Shown here in pieces: positions 1 through 5,811 of a stretch of 9,132 nt of DNA; the first letter of the stretch is position 1, and every line of letters begins with the position of its first letter. The DNA is from CAYUIS01 sp964444825 (lineage in GTDB: Bacteria; Chloroflexota; Anaerolineae; B4-G1). Made by a program: the position numbers and the translations under genes. The stretch spans positions 1 to 9,132 of the forward strand of contig CAYUIS010000172.1 of assembly GCA_964444825.1 (NCBI GenBank). Direction: 5' to 3'. The notes under the pieces were generated by a model. The model did no database searches, was not told the origin of the DNA, and was given only the letters and a program-made list of their open reading frames with translations.

Positions 1-25
1 ACCCGACGCCGGGTTAATCGTTTTT
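1..25 (+). terminator. possible end of an upstream terminator
   Basis: The first bases form a short dyad (acccg 1-5 with cgggt 10-14) followed after six bases by five T at 21-25. This resembles an intrinsic terminator for a gene left of the window. The stem may be cut by the window edge, and the gap before the T run is long, so the call is weak. Confidence 0.25.
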
Positions 26-38
26 GGAACCAAGCGCA

Positions 39-51
39 GGTGCAACGCACC
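39..51. repeat. short dyad GGTGC-N3-GCACC, copy 1
   Basis: A perfect 5-bp inverted repeat with a 3-base loop. A second copy with a different loop is at 210-222. The shared arms and differing loops suggest a dispersed intergenic palindrome conserved for structure. No function can be read from it. Confidence 0.45.
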
Positions 52-80
52 CTGTACTTGGCCGCCCTTCGTCCTTGAGC

Positions 81-107
81 CCTGTGCTTAGGACGCACAG
101 GACTAAG
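81..107. repeat. two overlapping hairpins
   Basis: cctgtgc (81-87) pairs with gcacagg (95-101) across a 7-base loop. The overlapping cttag (87-91) pairs with ctaag (103-107). The two stems exclude each other, so they could be alternative folds. The following text (around 110-130, gccgaagga...) shares the short string gccgaagga with the repeat at 6192-6321, which points to intergenic repeat material rather than a gene. Confidence 0.4.
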
Positions 108-209
108 CGCCGAAGGATCAAGGATGCAGGACAAGTGCCTCAGTCGGAAAGAGGCCGGCAGGCGAATGGCCCAGAATCATCATGAGGGACCAATGGGGCA
201 GTCTGGCGA

Positions 210-222
210 GGTGCGTCGCACC
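210..222. repeat. short dyad GGTGC-N3-GCACC, copy 2
   Basis: Same arms as the dyad at 39-51 with loop gtc instead of aac. It lies about 35 bp upstream of the dinG promoter -35 box, so it could be a regulatory site, but its duplication 170 bp away fits a dispersed repeat equally well. Confidence 0.4.
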
Positions 223-233
223 CAATCTTGCCT

Positions 234-254
234 CCTGCCCCCTGCCCCCTGCCT
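234..254 (+). repeat. three tandem CCTGCCY heptamers
   Basis: Three consecutive 7-bp units (cctgccc, cctgccc, cctgcct) end one base before the dinG promoter -35 box. A related string, acccctgccc, stands just upstream of the csp promoter at 5383-5392. The rest of 1-321 shows no gene, tRNA or other recognisable feature. Confidence 0.55.
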
Positions 255-255
255 C

Positions 256-284
256 TTGCATCCTGTTTCACGCTAGGGTATAAT
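256..284 (+). promoter_or_regulatory. promoter of the dinG operon
   Basis: A -35 box TTGCAT (256-261) is followed by exactly 17 bp and a perfect -10 box TATAAT (279-284). The predicted transcript start is near 291, giving a leader of about 30 nt before the ATG at 322. This is a textbook housekeeping sigma-type promoter and fits constitutive expression of a repair helicase. Confidence 0.75.
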
Positions 285-321
285 CCCTCCGCCGCCACAC
301 CGCGGCTAGAAATGAGGACGT

Positions 322-3165
322 ATGCCCCGAACCTACATAGCCCTCGACCTGGAGACCACCGGTCTCAGCGTCGACCATGATGCCATCATCGAGATCGGCG
401 CGGTCAAGTTCACCGGCGAGGAGACGCTCGACACTTTCTCCACCTTTGTCAACCCTGGACGTCCCATCCCACCCGAGATCACGCAATTGACCGGCATCCG
501 CGATGCGGACGTGGTGGGCGCCCCGAGCGTATACGACGTCCTGCCGCGCCTGGACCGCTTTGCCGGGCAACTGCCCGTCATAGGACACAACGTCGCTTTT
601 GACCTGGGCTTTATCCAGCGCCACTCACACCTGCTCGAAAACGAAGGTCTCGACACGTTTGAGCTGGCCAGCGTGCTCCTGCCTCACGCCGAGCGGTATA
701 GCCTGACGGCGTTATCCCGGTTGCTCCGCATCAAGCTCGAACACGCCCACCGGGCGCTGCACGATGCCCAGGCCACCCGCGATCTGTTCAACGCCCTATT
801 GTATCAGGCCGCCGACCTCCCGCCCCGGTTGCTGAAAGAGATCGTCGGTCTCGGCCAGCAGGCGCGCTGGCCGGCCGCCAGCTTTTTCCGGGACGCGCTG
901 GAGGAGGCCGCCCACCGCCCGCCAGACCGCCCCGCAAAGGCCCGGCCCGACGTTGCCCCGGCGGGACCACTGTTCGCGACGGCGACCAGGGTCCGCCCTC
1001 TACAGCCCACCGCCAAACGGACGCCTGTGGACGTAGATTTACTGGCGGCCCTGCTGGAACAAGGCGGGGGTTTTGAGGAGCGGTTCCCCCATTTTGAGCA
1101 CCGCCCGCAGCAGGTGGCGATGCTGCGCGGCGTCGCCCAGGCGCTCAACCAGAGCCATCACCTGATGATCGAGGCGCCCACCGGGGTCGGCAAGTCGCTG
1201 GCCTATCTGATCCCCGCCATCGACTGGGCCTCGAAGAACGGCGAGCGGGTCGTCATCTCTACCAACACCATCAATCTCCAGGAGCAGTTGTATCGCAAGG
1301 ACTTGCCCGACCTGGCCGGCGTCCTGCCGTACGACTTTCAAGCCGCCGTGCTCAAGGGCCGCTCTCACTATCTCTGTAGCGCCCGCCTGCAGGCAGCCCG
1401 CGGCCGCCGGGCCGAATCGCCCGACAAGGCCCGCGTGTTGGCCAAGGTTCTCGTATGGCTGCTCGAATCGGAGGATGGCGACGGGGACAGCCTCTTCCTG
1501 ACAAGCCCGGTGGAGCGGGCCATATGGCGGCAGCTTTCGGCCGAGCACGAGGGCTGCCGGCCGGAGCACTGCACTCACTTTCACCGGGGCGAGTGCTATT
1601 TTTACCGCGCCCGCCACGATGCCGAGTCCGCCCACGTCATCGTCGTCAACCACGCCCTGCTGCTGGCCGACGTGGCGGTAGCGAATCGGGCCCTTCCGGA
1701 GTACAAATACCTGATCGTGGACGAGGCCCACCACCTGGAGGCCGCCACCACGAATGGGCTGAGCTTTGAGGCCGACCAGAGCAGTATACGGCGCCTACTC
1801 CTGGAGGTCGGGAAGGTAGGTTCAGGCGGACGGTTGAGCGGTCTGCTGTCGGACACCATCGGCCATTGCCAAGGGGCCCACCTGCCCGACAAGACGATGG
1901 AAAAGATAGAGCTCCTCGTCGGCAAGATCGGCCTGGTGGCCGTCGATGCACAACGTCACCTGGATCTGTTCTTTGAGAGCATCCACGAATTCATCGCCGA
2001 ACATCAACAGGGCCGCCGCAGCCAGTATTCCCTGCGCCTGCGCGTCACATCGGGGCTGCGGGTCCAACCCGCCTGGGAATCGGTCGAGATCGCCTGGGAC
2101 AATGCCAGGGCGCCACTGGTTGCCATCGCGGATGGTCTGAACCGCTTGGCTCGCAGCATCGACGAGCTGTCCAACTATGACATTCCCGACGCGGAGGACC
2201 TGCAGGCGCAAATACTTGGCGCGGCGCGGCGGCTGGGTGAGACCAGGGATCAGGTAAGCCACATGATCTCGAACCCTGATCCGTCGCTCATCTATTGGCT
2301 GGAGACCGATAGCAATGGCGAGCGGCTGCGGCTCCACGCGGCCCCCCTGCACGTCGGCCCGCTGGTCGAGACCCATCTCTTTCACACCAAAGAGTCGGTG
2401 ATCCTGACCTCGGCCACGCTGCGCACCGGCGGCACCTTTGACTTTCTGCGGGAGCGACTGCACGCCTGGGAGGCGGACGAACTGGCGGTCGGGTCGCCCT
2501 TTGACTTTCCCAACTCGACGCTGGTCTACCTGGTGGACGACATCCCCGAGCCGGGCAAGCCCGGCTACCAGCGGGCAGTCGAGCAGGGTATGGCGGCCCT
2601 TTTCCGGGCCACCCAGGGGCGCGCACTGGCGCTGTTCACCTCCTACAACCAGCTCCGCTCCACCTTCCAGGCCATCCGCGCCCCCCTGAACCAGGCCGGC
2701 ATCACCGTCCAGGGCCAGGGGCAGGGTATCTCGCGCACGCAGCTCCTGGAGGATTTTCGGACGAACGAGCGACAGGTGCTTTTGGGAACCCGCAGCTTTT
2801 GGGAAGGGGTGGACGTACCCGGCGAGGCGCTCAGTTGCCTGGCCATCGCCAAGCTCCCCTTCAGCGTGCCCAGCGATCCCGTGTTTGCCGCCCGGGCGGA
2901 GACCTTTGAGCAACCCTTCCTCGAGTACGCCGTGCCCGAGACGATCCTGCGTTTTTTGCAGGGATTCGGACGGCTGATCCGGTCGCGTACAGACCGGGGG
3001 GTGGTGGCCGTGTTCGACAGACGGCTGGTGAGCAAGAGCTATGGCTCGCTGTTCATCGAGTCGCTGCCCGACCCAACGATTCGCCAGGGGTCGGTGACGT
3101 CCCTCCCGGCAGCCGCCGCCCAGTGGCTATCGCAGAACAAGGGTAATGGACCGAAGGGGAGGTAA
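322..3165 (+). CDS. dinG: DinG-type helicase with N-terminal DEDDh exonuclease
   Basis: A 947-residue fusion for DNA repair or replication-fork processing. Residues 1-165 form a DnaQ-like 3'-5' exonuclease with all DEDDh residues visible: D9 and E11 in ALDLETTG, D94 in GHNVAFD, H143 and D148. Residues about 250-940 form an XPD/DinG superfamily 2 helicase: Walker A APTGVGKS (285-292), DEAH box 467-470, SATL at 697-700, and motif VI around QGFGRLIR (880-887). Four cysteines (C352, C412, C417, C425) sit between Walker A and the DEAH box with DinG-like spacing, so a 4Fe-4S cluster is expected. The ATG is preceded by GAGGA (314-318). The gene is the first of a two-gene operon and is unbroken at full length. 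Exonuclease fusion is known for Firmicutes-type DinG; the substrate here is inferred. Confidence 0.93.
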   Translation: MPRTYIALDLETTGLSVDHDAIIEIGAVKFTGEETLDTFSTFVNPGRPIPPEITQLTGIRDADVVGAPSVYDVLPRLDRFAGQLPVIGHNVAFDLGFIQRHSHLLENEGLDTFELASVLLPHAERYSLTALSRLLRIKLEHAHRALHDAQATRDLFNALLYQAADLPPRLLKEIVGLGQQARWPAASFFRDALEEAAHRPPDRPAKARPDVAPAGPLFATATRVRPLQPTAKRTPVDVDLLAALLEQGGGFEERFPHFEHRPQQVAMLRGVAQALNQSHHLMIEAPTGVGKSLAYLIPAIDWASKNGERVVISTNTINLQEQLYRKDLPDLAGVLPYDFQAAVLKGRSHYLCSARLQAARGRRAESPDKARVLAKVLVWLLESEDGDGDSLFLTSPVERAIWRQLSAEHEGCRPEHCTHFHRGECYFYRARHDAESAHVIVVNHALLLADVAVANRALPEYKYLIVDEAHHLEAATTNGLSFEADQSSIRRLLLEVGKVGSGGRLSGLLSDTIGHCQGAHLPDKTMEKIELLVGKIGLVAVDAQRHLDLFFESIHEFIAEHQQGRRSQYSLRLRVTSGLRVQPAWESVEIAWDNARAPLVAIADGLNRLARSIDELSNYDIPDAEDLQAQILGAARRLGETRDQVSHMISNPDPSLIYWLETDSNGERLRLHAAPLHVGPLVETHLFHTKESVILTSATLRTGGTFDFLRERLHAWEADELAVGSPFDFPNSTLVYLVDDIPEPGKPGYQRAVEQGMAALFRATQGRALALFTSYNQLRSTFQAIRAPLNQAGITVQGQGQGISRTQLLEDFRTNERQVLLGTRSFWEGVDVPGEALSCLAIAKLPFSVPSDPVFAARAETFEQPFLEYAVPETILRFLQGFGRLIRSRTDRGVVAVFDRRLVSKSYGSLFIESLPDPTIRQGSVTSLPAAAAQWLSQNKGNGPKGR

Positions 3166-3167
3166 CG

Positions 3168-3827
3168 ATGGCCCTGTATTATCCTTCATTCGACGCCCTG
3201 AGCCTGGCCGACAAGCTCTTTGACGAGATCGGCGGATTGACAACCGGCTACCAGGGGCGAATCGGCGCGGCCTGGTACTGGCAATTGCCGGCCGGTATCC
3301 TGGCCACCGCCTGGCTCGATCACGCGGTGACCCCGGAGCGATGGGACGCCATCCGGGCCCAGGCCAGCACCCCCCGAGCCGGTATCTTTTCCACCGCCGA
3401 TTTTCCCTTCCTCAGCTATGCCACCTCCGCCACTTCCCCGCCCTTTATCCACGACTTGCAGGGGCGGGCCGAATGGTCGAACCGGCTCTATTTCCAGATG
3501 GGACGGTTGATCAACGACGCCGTCCACTGGCTGGGCATGCTACACGCCATCGCCATCTCTCCCCAGATCAGCCCTCCCGCGTCCTTCCCCGCCATCAGCC
3601 GGCTGGAGCAACGGCTGGTGCGGTACGCGCTGGACGAGCTCGAGGGGTACTTTACGGTCAAAGAGCTGCACCAGGCCTTTGGCGGCGAGATCTCGCGCCG
3701 CCGGCTGAGCGCGCTGGCCCAGGCGTGGGAGGCCCGCGAGTTGCTGACGCAGCGCCCTCGCCGGGTGACGTACGCGCTCAGAACGCTGGTGGAGGGGGAG
3801 GAAGAGAGCAAACGTGAGGGTGTGTGA
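3168..3827 (+). CDS. unrecognised 219-aa protein with winged-helix-like C-terminus
   Basis: I do not recognise this family. The ATG lies two bases after the dinG stop and has a strong ribosome site, AGGGGAGG (3155-3162), so the two genes are almost certainly co-transcribed. Residues 1-125 are rich in aromatic residues (YY, WYW, W49, W59, W103, W121) with no signal peptide or clear membrane span. Residues about 143-206 read as helices followed by a basic stretch (ISRRRLSALAQAWEAR, then LLTQRPRRVTYAL), as in a winged helix that binds nucleic acid. The tail 208-217 is acidic and basic in turn. Codon use matches dinG, so it is an established partner rather than a recent arrival. A role with DinG in DNA transactions is inference from position only. 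Confidence 0.8.
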   Translation: MALYYPSFDALSLADKLFDEIGGLTTGYQGRIGAAWYWQLPAGILATAWLDHAVTPERWDAIRAQASTPRAGIFSTADFPFLSYATSATSPPFIHDLQGRAEWSNRLYFQMGRLINDAVHWLGMLHAIAISPQISPPASFPAISRLEQRLVRYALDELEGYFTVKELHQAFGGEISRRRLSALAQAWEARELLTQRPRRVTYALRTLVEGEEESKREGV

Positions 3828-3860
3828 TGGCTCTGCTGTCTGCTGATACGTCATTATCAC

Positions 3861-3889
3861 TCGACAAATGAACCTAGTTGTGCTAAACT
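3861..3889 (+). promoter_or_regulatory. promoter of the toxin-antitoxin operon
   Basis: TCGACA (3861-3866, five of six consensus bases) is followed by 17 bp and TAAACT (3884-3889, four of six). A TG one base upstream of the latter (3881-3882) makes an extended -10. It is the best promoter in the 108-bp gap between the dinG operon and the antitoxin. The -10 lies inside the dyad described at 3874-3905. Confidence 0.5.
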
Positions 3890-3905
3890 AGAGTTGGTGT
3901 TAACT
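3874..3905. promoter_or_regulatory. double dyad, candidate antitoxin operator
   Basis: The motif AGTT-N6-AACT occurs twice, at 3876-3889 and 3892-3905, with starts 16 bp apart. The first copy extends to ctAGTT/AACTag (3874-3879 and 3886-3891). The first dyad covers the -10 box and the second the predicted transcript start, the expected place for a repressor. Autoregulation by the antitoxin, alone or with its toxin, is common in type II systems; its use here is inferred. Confidence 0.5.
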
Positions 3906-3941
3906 ATCGAATGAGAGAAGGTAGAGTGAGTAAAGGTGAGT

Positions 3942-4193
3942 ATGAGCACAGTGGTGTTTGATATCCCGAAGGAAACCCTCTTGGCACTGAAGGTGTCAGA
4001 AGCAGAGGCCGGGGAGACATTGCGGATGGCCGCTGCTGTCAAGCTCTTCGAGTTGGGACGCTTGTCGTCTGGAGCCTCAGCTCGTTTGGCCGGTATCCCC
4101 CGCGTCGTCTTCTTGGCGCGCCTGGCAGACTATGGGGTAGATACCTTCAACCTGACCGAGGAACAACTCCAACAGGAAACCCGGCTTGCCTAA
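3942..4193 (+). CDS. UPF0175 family antitoxin
   Basis: An 83-residue protein of the UPF0175 family, predicted to neutralise the PIN toxin encoded next to it. It opens with the family's beta strand (VVFDIPKETLLALK) and carries the conserved AAVKLFELGRLSSG stretch (residues 31-44) followed by a helix-turn-helix-like segment (ASARLAGIPRVVFLARLADYG, 45-65) that is likely the DNA-binding part. I chose the ATG at 3942 because AGGTGA (3934-3939) fits as ribosome site and the family normally begins this way. A GTG at 3936 would add two residues. The stop overlaps the toxin start by 8 bp, giving translational coupling. The operon has its own promoter and candidate operator. Confidence 0.85.
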   Translation: MSTVVFDIPKETLLALKVSEAEAGETLRMAAAVKLFELGRLSSGASARLAGIPRVVFLARLADYGVDTFNLTEEQLQQETRLA

Positions 4194-4677
4194 AGCGATC
4201 TGTGACACTTCCCCGCTGCAATATCTGCATCAACTGGAGTTGCTCCACATCTTAGCAGCGTTAACGGAAGGCGTGATCGTACCACCAGCGGTCGTGGACG
4301 AACTGGCGACAGGCAGGGCTCTGGGGGTGAACCTGCCCGACGTGGCCCAGTTGGACTGGGTGTCAGTTCGTCACCCTATCAGCGCAGCGGCTTTGCCGCT
4401 GGTGACCGACCTGGGGCCAGGAGAAACTCAGGTGCTTATGCTGGCTCTAGAGCTACCTGAAACGGTGGCTGTGCTCGACGATGCCCTGGCTCGCCGGGTG
4501 GCTCACACCTTGCGCTTGAATCTGACAGGCACGCTGGGGTTACTCATCGATGCTAAACAAGCGGGCGTAATATCGAGCGTTGAGCCGTGGCTAGACAAGC
4601 TGCACGCACTCCGGTTTCACCTTGCACAACACACCCGAGACGCGGTCCTCAGATTGGCGGGCGAAGAACCCTCATAA
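4186..4677 (+). CDS. DUF3368 PIN-domain toxin (predicted ribonuclease)
   Basis: A 163-residue PIN-fold protein of the DUF3368 type, the usual partner of UPF0175 and predicted to be an Mg-dependent RNase toxin. Acidic residues expected in the active site are present: D7 (in CDTSP), E39 (VVDEL), E80 (LGPGET) and D98/D99 (VLDDALARR). GTLG at 115-118 and the later AKQAG segment are typical of the family. Translation starts at a TTG, supported by AGGAAA (4174-4179) six bases upstream and by the 8-bp overlap with the antitoxin. No key residue is missing, so the toxin should be active. Its end lies six bases from the end of the convergent Nudix gene, with no terminator between them. The RNA target cannot be told. 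Confidence 0.87.
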   Translation: MPKAICDTSPLQYLHQLELLHILAALTEGVIVPPAVVDELATGRALGVNLPDVAQLDWVSVRHPISAAALPLVTDLGPGETQVLMLALELPETVAVLDDALARRVAHTLRLNLTGTLGLLIDAKQAGVISSVEPWLDKLHALRFHLAQHTRDAVLRLAGEEPS

Positions 4678-4683
4678 AGCGTA

Positions 4684-5154
4684 TTAGCCATCCACCTCCC
4701 ACGTAACGACCGTCTCGTTATCCTCCCCAAACACAAACCGTCCCCGGATCCGTTCCCCGGCCAGGACGCGCAGCAGCCAGTGCACGTCCCCCTGCCACAT
4801 CTGCTCAAAGGGGATATCGTCTACCCCAAACCAGGCCGGTCGCATCTCGGCGCTCTCCGCAGGCTCGCCCTCCCACTTGGTGACGAGAAACACGCGCGCC
4901 CGCTTGTCCGAATCGGGATCGGCGGGAAACAGGAACGTCAAGCAGGCCGCCGGCTCAAGGTCCTTCTCGGCCACCTGGATGCCGATCTCCTCCGCCACCT
5001 CTCTGACCGCGGCCCGTTCGACCGTCTCACCGGGCTCGACCTTGCCGCCAAAGCCATTGTATTTCCCCACCCCGAAGCCCGTTTTCTTCAAACCCAACAG
5101 GATCTCTTCGGGAGGGTCGCCTCGCACCAGCAGGCACAGCGTTGCGTCTCTCAC
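4684..5154 (-). CDS. MTH1-like Nudix hydrolase (oxidised purine dNTPase type)
   Basis: A 156-residue Nudix enzyme closely resembling human MTH1, which is also 156 residues and cleans oxidised purine nucleotides from the pool. The Nudix box GX5EX7REUXEEXGU is complete: G37, E43, R51, E52, E55, E56, G58. KYNGFGGK (31-38) places N33 at the base-binding Asn of MTH1, and WFGVDDIPFEQMWQGDVHW (108-126) matches MTH1's WFQLDQIPFKDMWPDD region. The MTH1 pair D119/D120 is G122/D123 here, so base preference may differ. The start is GTG with no Shine-Dalgarno; a TATACT lies seven bases upstream, so the mRNA may be leaderless. The gene faces the toxin gene tail to tail. 8-oxo-dGTPase activity is inferred from family. 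Confidence 0.88.
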   Translation of the reverse strand: MRDATLCLLVRGDPPEEILLGLKKTGFGVGKYNGFGGKVEPGETVERAAVREVAEEIGIQVAEKDLEPAACLTFLFPADPDSDKRARVFLVTKWEGEPAESAEMRPAWFGVDDIPFEQMWQGDVHWLLRVLAGERIRGRFVFGEDNETVVTWEVDG

Positions 5155-5161
5155 GGGGGAG

Positions 5162-5167
5162 AGTATA
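5162..5167 (-). promoter_or_regulatory. possible -10 box of the Nudix gene
   Basis: On the minus strand TATACT is followed by seven bases and then the GTG start. Transcription would begin at or next to the start codon, fitting a leaderless message and the missing ribosome site. No good -35 box is seen at 16-18 bp, so support is limited. Confidence 0.35.
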
Positions 5168-5223
5168 TCACAGTGCGTTATCTGCGCTAGGCGGCTACTG
5201 ATGAATGGGGCGCCAGTTTGCCC

Positions 5224-5233
5224 ACCCCTGCCC
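5224..5233 (+). repeat. left flanking direct repeat of the palindromic element
   Basis: ACCCCTGCCC stands two bases left of the terminal repeat of the element at 5236-5380. The same ten bases recur two bases right of the element at 5383-5392. This symmetry is what a target-site duplication looks like. A caveat is that similar CCTGCCC strings occur elsewhere in the window (234-254). Confidence 0.5.
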
Positions 5234-5235
5234 TA

Positions 5236-5380
5236 GGGCGATTGCATTTGGCTGACCACAGCTCTGAGCCCTGTCCTCGGGGCGCCTTGCGCGATGAGAA
5301 TCCGCTGTTGTAGCCCGATTTCGTCAAGGCCGTCCTTGACCGGACAGGACAAGGGCTGGGAGCGCTAAATGCGATAGCCC
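5236..5380 (+). mobile_element. MITE-like palindromic element, complete copy
   Basis: A non-coding element of about 145 bp. Its ends are inverted repeats (5236-5251 against 5365-5380, 13 of 16 matching). The similarity continues inward: gctctgagccc and tgtcct on the left mirror ggacaggacaagggctgggagc on the right, with a small insertion on the left. An inner pair gccttg (5284-5289) / caaggc (5325-5330) adds to the fold. The right 91 bp (5290-5380) recur inverted at 9042-9132 with only two differences (5325 and 5368). It carries no transposase and would need one in trans. The element ends 15 bp before the -35 box of the csp promoter. Confidence 0.65.
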
Positions 5381-5382
5381 TG

Positions 5383-5392
5383 ACCCCTGCCC
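5383..5392 (+). repeat. right flanking direct repeat of the palindromic element
   Basis: Second copy of ACCCCTGCCC, two bases outside the right terminal repeat; see the left partner at 5224-5233. If it is a target duplication, insertion placed this copy immediately upstream of the csp -35 box. Confidence 0.5.
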
Positions 5393-5395
5393 GAT

Positions 5396-5424
5396 TTGCG
5401 TGTTTTGCACAAGTGTGGTATAAT
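5396..5424 (+). promoter_or_regulatory. strong promoter of the csp/RRM leader
   Basis: TTGCGT (5396-5401), 17 bp, and a perfect TATAAT (5419-5424) preceded by TGG, which is an extended -10. The predicted start is near 5431. It is the only convincing promoter upstream of the cold-shock gene, yet an intrinsic terminator follows within 75 bases. Confidence 0.7.
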
Positions 5425-5430
5425 ATCTGC

Positions 5431-5501
5431 GTAGGACGAAGTAGGTTTTGGCAGCAATATCAAGGACCGCCCAGACTTGCGGAGACTGGGCGGTCTTTTT
5501 T
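5431..5501 (+). ncRNA. short leader transcript or small RNA ahead of csp
   Basis: The stretch from the predicted transcript start to the terminator T run would make an RNA of about 70 nt. It is either an attenuated leader of the cold-shock operon or an independent small RNA. It matches no RNA family I recognise. The reading frame from TTG 5448 stays open through the terminator and stops at TAA 5556-5558, just before the csp start, so a leader peptide is conceivable. It has no good ribosome site. Confidence 0.45.
5465..5501 (+). terminator. intrinsic terminator between promoter and csp
   Basis: A perfect 10-bp stem, gaccgcccag (5465-5474) with ctgggcggtc (5486-5495), an 11-base loop and six T (5496-5501). 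It lies 60 bp upstream of the csp start codon on the same strand as csp. No second promoter is evident between it and csp, so expression should depend on read-through. Confidence 0.85.
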
Positions 5502-5560
5502 GTGCTTAGCCCACGCCGCTTCGCCCAAAATCACACAGATAAGAGGTTTAAGGAGTAACA

Positions 5561-5770
5561 GTGACTGAAAGACAGGTAGGAACCGTCAAATGGTTCAACG
5601 ATGCCAAGGGATATGGCTTTATTTCTCGGGAGGCTGGAGAGGACGTGTTCGTCCACTATTCGGCCATCGAGGGAGGGGGTTTCCGCTCATTGCGCGAGGA
5701 ACAGCGGGTCGAGTTCGCCGTCGAGCAGGGAAACAAGGGACTACAGGCTGTCCAAGTGAGGGCTGTGTAG
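5561..5770 (+). CDS. cold-shock domain protein (CspA family)
   Basis: A 69-residue single cold-shock domain, the usual length for the family, expected to bind single-stranded RNA/DNA and melt RNA structure. GTVKWFNDAKGYGFI (residues 7-21) contains RNP1 (KGYGFI, 16-21) and DVFVHYSAI (28-36) contains RNP2; the aromatic binding residues W11, F12, Y18, F20, F30 and H32 are present. The GTG start has an excellent ribosome site AAGGAG (5550-5555) five bases upstream. It lies 60 bp downstream of an intrinsic terminator and 41 bp upstream of an RRM gene, with which it likely forms an operon. Cold induction through the leader is inferred. Confidence 0.95.
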   Translation: MTERQVGTVKWFNDAKGYGFISREAGEDVFVHYSAIEGGGFRSLREEQRVEFAVEQGNKGLQAVQVRAV

Positions 5771-5778
5771 CAAGGCGT

Positions 5779-5795
5779 AGCGGCCTACGGCCGCT
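5779..5795 (+). other. hairpin between csp and RRM genes
   Basis: agcggcc (5779-5785) and ggccgct (5789-5795) form a perfect 7-bp stem with a 3-base loop. No T run follows, so it is not a terminator. It may protect or separate the csp message from the RRM message and lies five bases before the RRM ribosome site. Confidence 0.5.
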
Positions 5796-5811
5796 TCGAT
5801 AGGAGAAAATG

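Noticed and set aside
1822..2913. 363-codon open frame on the minus strand inside dinG
   Set aside because: It lies wholly antisense to a helicase with every motif intact, has no recognisable domain and is explained by the GC-rich third positions of dinG.
3878..3906. TTGTGC-17-TAACTA as toxin-antitoxin promoter
   Set aside because: The -10 matches only two of six consensus bases; TCGACA-17-TAAACT with an extended -10 is better.
3936..3941. GTG at 3936 as antitoxin start
   Set aside because: It is possible, but AGGTGA (3934-3939) fits as ribosome site for the ATG at 3942 and overlaps the GTG itself.
5236..5380. CRISPR array or tRNA in the repeat-rich gap before csp
   Set aside because: There is no regular direct repeat and spacer pattern and no cloverleaf. 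The repeats are inverted and fit a palindromic element.
5405..5410. TTGCAC as -35 box of the csp promoter
   Set aside because: It is only 8 bp from TATAAT; TTGCGT at 5396-5401 has the correct 17-bp spacing.
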